A stretch of DNA of 5,806 nt from assembly GCA_031257715.1 (NCBI GenBank), contig JAIROE010000365.1, positions 1-5,806 on the forward strand, in the 5' to 3' direction. The notes below the pieces were generated by a model. That model did not search any database. It was given only the letters and a program-made list of their open reading frames with translations, and was not told the DNA's origin. Position numbers and translations under genes: made by a program. Source of the stretch: Treponema sp. GTDB lineage: Bacteria; Spirochaetota; Spirochaetia; Treponematales; Breznakiellaceae. Of this stretch, positions 1 to 5,551 are shown piece by piece. Numbering within the stretch: the stretch's first letter is position 1; each line of letters opens with the position of its first letter.

Positions 1-201
1 ATATTCAGAACGGCCTTTTCTGGATTTTTTCATCAATTTGCGGGCTATGGCTTTCTTTTTTCGGTTAAGGATAGTGGATGGCTTTTCGTAGTATTCCCTT
101 TTTTTAAATTCCCGAATGATGCCTTCTTTTTCGACCATGCGTTTGAAACGTTTGATCGCCTTTTCCAGCATCTCGGTGTCGTCAACTATGATATGGGCCA
201 A
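1..201 (-). CDS. rpsU: 30S ribosomal protein S21, C-terminal end outside window
   Basis: This encodes small-subunit ribosomal protein S21, a short, very basic protein of the 30S platform that helps initiation-region base pairing. The 67 visible codons read (M)[18 protein letters not shown] and continue with a Lys/Arg-rich helical stretch containing [19 protein letters not shown], the family hallmark. No stop codon occurs before the window edge; S21 is usually about 60-75 residues, so only a few residues are likely missing. The start is TTG at 199-201. It is chosen because the next residues match the conserved S21 N-terminus and a very strong Shine-Dalgarno sequence lies 9 nt upstream. The gene is last in the visible operon, 6 nt after the M23 peptidase stop, and it probably also has its own promoter inside that gene. 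Family assignment is very secure; the spirochaetal flavour of the sequence is a recollection, not a search result. Confidence 0.95.
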   Translation of the reverse strand, partial: MAHIIVDDTEMLEKAIKRFKRMVEKEGIIREFKKREYYEKPSTILNRKKKAIARKLMKKSRKGRSEY

Positions 202-207
202 AAATTC

Positions 208-219
208 TCACCTCCTTTC
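208..219 (-). promoter_or_regulatory. Strong rpsU Shine-Dalgarno sequence inside the end of the M23 gene
   Basis: On the minus strand these 12 bases read GAAAGGAGGTGA, a perfect complement to the usual 3' tail of bacterial 16S rRNA. They are also the last four codons (Glu-Arg-Arg-stop) of the upstream M23 peptidase gene. The AGGAGG core (211-216) lies 9 nt before the TTG start of rpsU, which supports that non-ATG start. No other junction in the operon shows a comparably strong site, so S21 is probably translated more heavily than the upstream genes. Confidence 0.9.
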
Positions 220-1305
220 CAAAACGGTTAGATTCCATAAAGTGTTATCATTTATTTTAGCCAAAACCCCGGTTTTGTCAAGGACGGGCCGCGCAATCAG
301 GGCGTCGGGATCGGTATTTTCGCCCGATACGCGGATTTCCCAGTGCAGATGGGGGCCGGTGGCAAGGCCGGTGGCTCCCGAAAGGCCAAGCCTGTCGCCC
401 TGCGCTACCATGGCCCCTTCGGCAACCTCAATTGCGTCAAGATGATAGTAAAGGGAATAAACTCCCGGAAGGTGCTCTATGACGATGCTGTTTCCCGTAA
501 CGATACGCAAAGAGGCCAGGACTACCCTGCCCGGTCCGCAGGCAAAAACCGGCGTGCCTGTGGGGACCCCGTAATCGACCCCCGCGTGAATTGAAGTGTC
601 CCTGCCGCCACCGGCGTATATGAAGACCCGCCTGTCGCCGAAGAAGCTGGTGCGCCGGGTGGATGCGACCGGAGGGATAAAATTCCCCGGACAATAAATG
701 TCCGTTCCGGTTTTCGACAGTATTGCCCAGAGCCGTCCGGATTCGGCGGTTTTCCGGGGATCGGGGGCGGTCCTGATATCGGTAAGGCTCCGGTTGAGTT
801 CTATCTCCTCCGAAACAAACGTTCTTTCGGCGATTATCACGGGAATTTCAACCAGTGTTTTTACATCATCCCCGACCCGTATATGCGCGAAACCGCTTTC
901 CGATGTGCAGGGAACCGCCAGAATCGCGGCCAGAAGCGGCGGCTCGCCTTCTGCCCGGGGAACGGCAAAAAACAGGGCGAGCGAAAGCCGCTTCCCGGCG
1001 GCGGTAAAAAGGGCCGCGGAGCGGATATGGCCCAATCCTTCTCCTGCGGTGGAAAGGGAAGGCGCTATCCACACCGTCACAGGATCCCCGGGCCGGGGAT
1101 TTTCCGGCATGACGGCGCAGCGTATGCGGGCGGCGGGCGGCTCCGGTACGGCCGGCCCGGGGGGCGCGGGCGGTTCCGGTACGGATAGTCCGGCGGGCGC
1201 GGACGAACGCGGGGATTCTGCAAGACAGGAGGATACCAGCGCGAAAAAGAACGATGCGGAAAGCGCCGCCCGGAAAATACTCCGGCCGATTTTCATGCTT
1301 TTCAT
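208..1305 (-). CDS. Exported M23-family (LytM-type) peptidase
   Basis: The 365-residue product is a predicted zinc metallopeptidase that cuts peptidoglycan cross-bridges or peptide stems outside the inner membrane. Residues 1-30 form an export signal: basic start, hydrophobic run to about 24, then VSSCLAES, which fits signal peptidase I after Ala29 or a lipoprotein cleavage before Cys27. Residues 31-60 are a Pro/Ala/Glu-rich linker. Residues 60-165 look like a beta-rich, Ig-like region. The M23 domain spans about 220-330 and keeps all key residues: zinc ligands His240, Asp244 (HAGVD) and His321, with His288 (YYHLD) and His319 (HLHWE) as catalytic histidines, so it should be active. A short tail follows to 365. 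The start ATG overlaps the recJ stop as ATGA; Met4 (1294-1296) is an alternative start. The 3' end carries the rpsU promoter and ribosome binding site. Substrate and true lipidation are inferred. Confidence 0.9.
   Translation of the reverse strand: MKSMKIGRSIFRAALSASFFFALVSSCLAESPRSSAPAGLSVPEPPAPPGPAVPEPPAARIRCAVMPENPRPGDPVTVWIAPSLSTAGEGLGHIRSAALFTAAGKRLSLALFFAVPRAEGEPPLLAAILAVPCTSESGFAHIRVGDDVKTLVEIPVIIAERTFVSEEIELNRSLTDIRTAPDPRKTAESGRLWAILSKTGTDIYCPGNFIPPVASTRRTSFFGDRRVFIYAGGGRDTSIHAGVDYGVPTGTPVFACGPGRVVLASLRIVTGNSIVIEHLPGVYSLYYHLDAIEVAEGAMVAQGDRLGLSGATGLATGPHLHWEIRVSGENTDPDALIARPVLDKTGVLAKINDNTLWNLTVLERR
254..281 (-). promoter_or_regulatory. Predicted sigma-70-type promoter for rpsU
   Basis: On the minus strand TTGACA (276-281, full -35 consensus) is followed after 16 nt by TAAAAT (254-259, five of six -10 consensus bases). 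A start of transcription near 245-248 would give a leader of roughly 45 nt before the rpsU TTG start. The site lies inside codons of the M23 gene, around residues 342-352, in an AT-rich stretch of otherwise GC-rich DNA. This would let rpsU be transcribed independently of the long upstream operon. It is a sequence prediction only; the 16-nt spacer is one base shorter than optimal. Confidence 0.65.
262..277. repeat. Inverted repeat overlapping the rpsU promoter
   Basis: The plus strand reads CAAAACCCCGGTTTTG: 7-bp arms (CAAAACC on the minus strand, GGTTTTG) around a 2-base centre. It fills most of the spacer between the predicted -35 and -10 elements and touches the -35 by two bases. That position would suit an operator for a dimeric regulator, but it also lies in coding sequence and could be chance. 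As RNA it could form only a small hairpin with a tight loop, and no uninterrupted U-tract follows, so it is not called a terminator. Confidence 0.4.
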
Positions 1306-2192
1306 CCGTCCCGGCGCTCCGGACGCGCGCTTTTTGACGCCGGAGGCGCGCCGCTTTTTTTAAGATCGGTTACCATGATGCGGGGAGTTTCAATTCCCTT
1401 GAACCAGTCCCGCGACAGGTTAAACACCAGATCCACCGTATCGTCCCTGCCGAATTCCTTCTCAACCTTGCCGGCCGCTTCCCAGTACACCGCGGGCCAT
1501 TTATGCTTCCCCGTGTCCAGCGTCAGCTTGACATGCTTCGCCTCTTCCTTCCCCATGAAGCTTATGTCCCGGACGAGGAGCCGCCGGGTAAGGAAAGTAA
1601 GGGGCCTGTTCTGCTCGCCGTAGGGTTCGAAAAGGTCAACAAGGCTGAAGATATCGGGGGTAAGATAACTGCCGGGAAGCTCGGCGTCCACGGCGACGGT
1701 TTCTTCACCAGGATCTTCGGCAAGCTCAATGGCCCTTGCCGTTACGGCGATCTGTTTGACAAAGCCGTCCCATTTCGATTTTTCCATGCTGAATCCGGCG
1801 GCGAAAGTATGCCCGCCCCAGTCAATAAAAAAGTCCTCGTACTGTTCCAGAAGGGAACGTATGTCGTATTCGCGCACCGATCTGAGCGAACCGGTACAGG
1901 TGCTTTTACCCGCAGCGACGACCATGGCGGGCACGCGGAAATACCGGGCAAGCCGCTGGGCAAGGAGTCCGGTTATCCCCCGGTAAATTTCTTCCCCGCA
2001 GACCACGGCAAGGTTTCCGCCCGTTTCCTCAAGGCTTTTTTCCGCCATGGGCCAGGCTATTTCCCAGGTGGTTTCCACAAGTTTTTTCCGCTCTTCGTTC
2101 ATGGCGATTATTTCACCGGCCAGCGCCTCCCGCTTTCGGGGATCTTTTTCCAGGAGAAGCGACACCGCCTTTTCGGGGCTTCCCATGCGGCC
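1302..2192 (-). CDS. recJ: RecJ single-strand exonuclease, C-terminal part, downstream of a frameshift
   Basis: These 296 codons continue RecJ in a different frame from the upstream part. They begin at G-R-M-G of the conserved N-A-(A/G)-G-R motif and end with a TGA that overlaps the M23 start (ATGA). Features in order: helical region after GRMGSPEKAV; EEIYRGITGLLAQRL, matching the RecJ GVxGIxAxRL segment; TGSLRSV, matching the G-S-x-R-S motif; the DHHA1 signature GGHTFAAGF at 1791-1817; then an OB-fold-like region (EPYGEQNRP onward) that binds single-stranded DNA in RecJ. The last 15-20 residues are a basic, low-complexity tail. Nothing else in this part is broken, suggesting either a very recent mutation or a sequence error. 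If the shift is real, a separate product could only start at an internal codon such as ATG 2184-2186, and it would lack the DHH catalytic half. Confidence 0.85.
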   Translation of the reverse strand, partial: GRMGSPEKAVSLLLEKDPRKREALAGEIIAMNEERKKLVETTWEIAWPMAEKSLEETGGNLAVVCGEEIYRGITGLLAQRLARYFRVPAMVVAAGKSTCTGSLRSVREYDIRSLLEQYEDFFIDWGGHTFAAGFSMEKSKWDGFVKQIAVTARAIELAEDPGEETVAVDAELPGSYLTPDIFSLVDLFEPYGEQNRPLTFLTRRLLVRDISFMGKEEAKHVKLTLDTGKHKWPAVYWEAAGKVEKEFGRDDTVDLVFNLSRDWFKGIETPRIMVTDLKKSGAPPASKSARPERRDG

Positions 2193-3465
2193 CCGCGTTG
2201 ATCGCCGGGCAGAGTTTCCATGAGATGTCCCGGCTGTCGAAGGGCCGCCCGGCGAGCTCCAGCTTGAAGAGCAGTTCCGTAAGGCCGCGGCCCGGTTTTT
2301 CCCTGAGCGAAGCCAGTCCCCTGCGGACAAGGATGCGGTTTTCATCCCTGAGCGGCATGATGTCCGCGATGGTTCCAAGGGCGGCAAGCTGCATGTCTTC
2401 CCCGTTTTCCCCGGCCGTTTTTTCCCGCTTCCGTATGAACGAGACAAAGAGGTTTTGGAACACATCAAGCTCGGTAAGTTCGCGGTCCGAATATTTCGCT
2501 ATGCGCGAAAGTTCCTTTATGCGAAGGAGGCTTTTCCCCATCGTTTGGGGGATCTCTTTGCTTATTTCGGGAGCCATATCCAGCATGGAAATCTCCACCC
2601 CGGCACCGAAGATTTTCGAGACAACGCGCCGCTGGAGGGGAGCGTCCCAGGCGAGTATGTGCTGGCCTTCGAGGAAGGCGGGGAGCCGCGTGTCGGAAAT
2701 GCGGACCATGCCGGGATTGACCGTTTCTTCGAGCCTGTCGATCTCGGCAAGGTTCCTCAGTTTGACGATTTCAATGATCCACGAATCGTTGAGCGGCCGT
2801 GTGTTGAAGAGCGCGACGTTCTGGCCATAAAGTTCGTTTCCAAGGGCGAAGCGCAGGGCCGAAACGAGTTTATACGCCACGGCGCATCCGGAAAGATCCC
2901 TGAAAGGATAACGGGAATCCCGCAATTTGGGATTGACGATTACCAGCGCCTCAGGGAGCGTCTCGGGCGGGTTGTGGTGATCGGTGACGATCACGTCTAC
3001 GGAAAGCTCGCCGGCCCGCCGTATCTCCCGTACACAGGAGATCCCGTTATCAACGGTGATGATAAGGGTCCCGTATGCCCCGGCGAATTCTTCCACAGCC
3101 TGTACCGAAAGGCCGTAGGGCTCGTCCCCGGTCGGGATGCGCCATGAGACATCCATACCCAGGCCCGCGAAAAAACCCGCAAGAAGCGCCGTGCCGGTGA
3201 TTCCGTCAACATCACGGTCGCCGAAGACCAGTACCTTTTCGCCCTCCTCTTTTGCCGCGATGATGCGGTCGACCGCGTCTTCCATGCCGGGAAGATCGAA
3301 CGGGTTGCGCAGATGCCATTCACTGTCTTCAAGGAAATAACGGATCTCCTCGCCCGATACAAGCCCTCTCCTTACCAATATGGAAGCGGTAAGAAGATCA
3401 CAGCCGTATTTCGCCGAGATCTCTTTCACCAGATCCGCGGATATGTCTTTCTTTTCCCAGTTCAT
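2113..3465 (-). CDS. recJ: RecJ single-strand exonuclease, N-terminal part (DHH catalytic domain), frameshifted
   Basis: RecJ is a DHH-superfamily 5'-3' exonuclease that resects single-stranded DNA for RecFOR recombination and repair. Visible motifs: GDRDVDG at residues 82-88 (metal binding; Arg84 stands where Tyr or Phe is usual), VDNG at 138-141, DHH at 162-164, and LAALGTIADIMPL from 360. Between about 205 and 357 lies an unusually long segment; the equivalent in E. coli RecJ is roughly 35 residues. Correct RecJ sequence runs to Asn423-Ala424. After that the frame changes and the final 26 residues to the stop (2113-2115) are not RecJ-like. Joined with the C-terminal part, the intact protein would be about 720 residues. 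The ATG overlaps the deoA stop as ATGA, implying coupled translation. Neighbouring recO serves the same pathway. As read, the truncated product lacks the DHHA1 and OB parts and is probably inactive. Confidence 0.9.
   Translation of the reverse strand: MNWEKKDISADLVKEISAKYGCDLLTASILVRRGLVSGEEIRYFLEDSEWHLRNPFDLPGMEDAVDRIIAAKEEGEKVLVFGDRDVDGITGTALLAGFFAGLGMDVSWRIPTGDEPYGLSVQAVEEFAGAYGTLIITVDNGISCVREIRRAGELSVDVIVTDHHNPPETLPEALVIVNPKLRDSRYPFRDLSGCAVAYKLVSALRFALGNELYGQNVALFNTRPLNDSWIIEIVKLRNLAEIDRLEETVNPGMVRISDTRLPAFLEGQHILAWDAPLQRRVVSKIFGAGVEISMLDMAPEISKEIPQTMGKSLLRIKELSRIAKYSDRELTELDVFQNLFVSFIRKREKTAGENGEDMQLAALGTIADIMPLRDENRILVRRGLASLREKPGRGLTELLFKLELAGRPFDSRDISWKLCPAINAGPHGKPRKGGVASPGKRSPKAGGAGR
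2187..2199 (-). other. recJ: Frameshift site in recJ
   Basis: The minus strand reads AAC GCG GGG CCG C where RecJ proteins encode Asn-Ala-(Ala/Gly)-Gly-Arg-Met. Restoring two bases (GCG GCG GGC CGC ATG) gives the full motif N-A-A-G-R-M; deleting one G of the GGGG run restores the frame but gives only N-A-G-R-M, one residue short. A 2-nt loss (CG) is therefore the better fit. Both flanks are otherwise intact. The cause could be a real mutation or an error in a GC-rich homopolymer. Confidence 0.85.
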
Positions 3466-4790
3466 GAAGGCGCTATTTCCTTGAGGATTAAGGCGCGGGG
3501 GGAAGGCGCGGCATCGGAATATTCAACCGCTCCTTCAAGAAGGGGAAGGGCCGCAGACAGGCCCTCCCTGTCTTTTCCCCAGACGGTCATGACGAGATCC
3601 CCCTTCTTTACCGCCTCGCCGCCTTTTAGATGGAACTGTACGCCGGCGGTGGGGCTTACGGGATCTCCGGTACGGTTCCTTCCCACACCCAGATCCACGC
3701 CGGCGCGGCCGGCGGTAAAAGCGTCGATGCGGGAGATGAAGCCGCCCCGGGCCGCCCGTACTTCCCCGCGGTGGGGAGAACGGTACTTTCCCCTGAGCGA
3801 AAGGAACGCCTGGGGATCCCCTCCCTGGCTTTTGATATTGGCAAGGAACAGCTCGCGGGGTTTCCCGCTTTTAAGGGCCTCTTCGCAGAGCTTCCTTCCC
3901 CTCTCCGTGTTCTCCGCCATACCGCCGAGCACCGCCATGCGGGCGGCAAGTTCCAGGGTGACTTCCACAAGATCGGAAGGGCCCGCCTCGCCGCAGAGGC
4001 CCTTCCCTTCAAGGCAGTCCATGCTCTCCTCAACTTCAAGGAAGTTTCCCATTTTGTTTCCCAGGGGCTCATCCATGGCGGTAAGAAGGGCGATGACGCG
4101 CATCCCCATGGCCTTTCCCGTGTCGACAAGGGAACGGGCGAGCCTTTCCCCGTCGGCCGGATCTTTCATGAAGGCCCCCGATCCGTACTTCACGTCAAGA
4201 ACCAGCGCCTGCGCCCCCTCGGCGGCTTTTTTTGAAAGGATGCTCGCCGTGATGAGGGGGATGGATTCCACCGTGCCGGTAACGTCCCGCAGGGCGTAAA
4301 GGAGCCTGTCCGCGGGGACTATGTCCTTTGTCTGGCCGGTCATGGCAAAACCGTCTTTCGCAAGAATATCCCTGAATTCGGCCGCGCCGAGGTCCGTCCT
4401 GAAACCCGGTATGGCCTCAAGCTTGTCAAGGGTGCCGCCCGTATGCCCAAGGGCGCGGCCGGACATCATGGGGTCCCGTATACCGATGCTTGCGGCAAGG
4501 GGGGCGAGAATGAGGCTGGTCTTGTCGCCGACGCCGCCGGTGGAATGCTTGTCTACAAAGGGGCCGGGGATACCCGAAAGATCCATCGTCTTGCCAGAAT
4601 GGAGCATCGCCCCGGTAAGGGCGGCGGTCTCTTCCGCGTTCATTCCCTTGAAGAACACCGCCATCGCCCAGGCGGACATCTGGTAGTCGGGAATTTCCCC
4701 CGCGGTGTAGCCCGCGATGAGGAACCGTATCTCGTCCGCGGAAAGTTCTTTTCCGGAACGCTTGTTCAGTATGATGTCAACCGCTCTCAT
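3462..4790 (-). CDS. deoA: Thymidine / pyrimidine-nucleoside phosphorylase
   Basis: The 442-residue product belongs to the thymidine/pyrimidine-nucleoside phosphorylase family: it uses phosphate to split thymidine (and possibly uridine or deoxyuridine) into base and (deoxy)ribose-1-phosphate in the cytoplasm. Full family length is present. Residues 1-65 are the helical alpha domain. The phosphate-binding stretch is K81-HSTGGVGDKTS, and the family signature runs from S110-GRALGHTGGTLDKLEAIPG. Predicted substrate residues His82, Arg168, Ser183 and Lys187 keep the spacing of E. coli DeoA His85, Arg171, Ser186 and Lys190. The C-terminal domain (about 340-430) has the expected biotinyl-like beta fold pattern. 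Its sequence resembles both DeoA and Bacillus-type Pdp, so specificity for thymidine alone or for pyrimidines generally is open. The ATG overlaps the recO stop (ATGA), with a weak AGGA just upstream. The gene lies between two DNA-repair genes. Confidence 0.93.
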   Translation of the reverse strand: MRAVDIILNKRSGKELSADEIRFLIAGYTAGEIPDYQMSAWAMAVFFKGMNAEETAALTGAMLHSGKTMDLSGIPGPFVDKHSTGGVGDKTSLILAPLAASIGIRDPMMSGRALGHTGGTLDKLEAIPGFRTDLGAAEFRDILAKDGFAMTGQTKDIVPADRLLYALRDVTGTVESIPLITASILSKKAAEGAQALVLDVKYGSGAFMKDPADGERLARSLVDTGKAMGMRVIALLTAMDEPLGNKMGNFLEVEESMDCLEGKGLCGEAGPSDLVEVTLELAARMAVLGGMAENTERGRKLCEEALKSGKPRELFLANIKSQGGDPQAFLSLRGKYRSPHRGEVRAARGGFISRIDAFTAGRAGVDLGVGRNRTGDPVSPTAGVQFHLKGGEAVKKGDLVMTVWGKDREGLSAALPLLEGAVEYSDAAPSPRALILKEIAPS

Positions 4791-5548
4791 TGTTCCTGCA
4801 CTTCATCCCAGGTTGCCGGCCGTCTTCCCAGAATGTCTTCCATGATGACCGTAACGGCCGAACGGGCTTCCCTCAGGGAAAGGGCGTCCACAGGGACGCC
4901 GCCGTCCGCGGAGGATGAAAGCCAGCGCCTTGCCCCGGGGCCCAGCGCGATGAGGCCCGCCGCCGCGCCGTCTTCCCTGCCGCCCTCTCCGTAAAGGCCG
5001 GCGCAGCGCGTGCAGAGGAAGACACCCTCCCGCCTGTCGTACCATACTACCTCATCGCCCGCCGATTCACAAGCGCAGGAGGCGCAGGCAAGGCCGGGAC
5101 GCCCCCCCAGAAAGGCCGCCCAGTCCCACAGGAACCGGATGAAAACACGGGAACAGCCTGCGGCGCGGGCTTCTTCCAGGCCGCCTAAAAAACGCGAGAA
5201 CAGATCAAGGGCCGTCTTCCAGTTTCCCCCGCCGCCGTGCGATGCGAGTACGGTTTCCGCCCCGGCGCTCGCCGTCATGGTCCTTTCGTACAGTTCCCGG
5301 AGGGCCGGCCGCCAGGAAACAACATCGAAGTCGGTTACCTTGCGGGAATCCCTGACGGGATCGTGGTAGAGCCACACCGTCCCCGAATGGAAGGGCGCCG
5401 CATGGGCGCGCAGCCGGCTTTTGGGACCGCCGAAGACCGTGGCGCGGAGAATCCCCTCCTCGGCGGTGAGGAACCACACTTCCCTGTTCGATTCGCCCGA
5501 AGGGCGGGCGCGCAGGACAAGGGCGGTGCGGACAAGGTTCCGGCGCAT
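4787..5548 (-). CDS. recO: DNA repair protein RecO
   Basis: RecO works with RecR (and RecF) to displace single-strand binding protein, anneal strands and load RecA at gaps. The 253-residue product has the usual length and layout. An N-terminal OB-fold region (about 1-80) carries ALVLRARPSGESNREVWFLT and the basic GGPKSRLRAHAAPF segment typical of RecO. A helical middle follows (about 85-150). A zinc-finger motif has Cys155-x2-Cys158 (with Cys160 beside it) and Cys179-x2-Cys182, then a helical C-terminus (about 195-253). The four-cysteine motif occurs in many, though not all, RecO proteins. ATG is at 5546-5548, 3 nt after the argA stop; I see no good Shine-Dalgarno sequence there, so translation probably depends on coupling. 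The stop overlaps the deoA start as ATGA. RecO families diverge strongly, but domain order, zinc finger and nearby recJ agree. Confidence 0.88.
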   Translation of the reverse strand: MRRNLVRTALVLRARPSGESNREVWFLTAEEGILRATVFGGPKSRLRAHAAPFHSGTVWLYHDPVRDSRKVTDFDVVSWRPALRELYERTMTASAGAETVLASHGGGGNWKTALDLFSRFLGGLEEARAAGCSRVFIRFLWDWAAFLGGRPGLACASCACESAGDEVVWYDRREGVFLCTRCAGLYGEGGREDGAAAGLIALGPGARRWLSSSADGGVPVDALSLREARSAVTVIMEDILGRRPATWDEVQEQ

Positions 5549-5551
5549 GGC

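Noticed and set aside
262..277. Hairpin as a transcription terminator between the M23 gene and rpsU.
   Set aside because: The stem is short with a very small loop, only a mixed AT-rich stretch and no clean U-run follows, and it lies well inside coding sequence over a promoter-like element.
1083..1215. Repeated Pro/Glu/Ala codons in the M23 linker as a DNA repeat of interest.
   Set aside because: The repeat (VPEPPAPPGPAVPEPPA) is short and imperfect and is explained as an ordinary flexible Pro-rich linker after the signal peptide.
2187..2199. Programmed ribosomal frameshifting as the way RecJ is made.
   Set aside because: No known slippery heptamer, stimulatory pseudoknot or internal Shine-Dalgarno pattern is evident. 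A +1 shift would leave the conserved motif one residue short, and a -2 shift would put Arg in place of Ala or Gly. A mutation or sequence error is simpler.
1503..4299. Several long open frames on the plus strand (for example 1503-2201, 2455-3147, 3313-4299) that might be antisense genes.
   Set aside because: They lie opposite recJ and deoA, have low-complexity Arg/Ser/Gly/Pro-rich translations and no recognisable motifs. They are expected mirror frames of GC-rich coding DNA.
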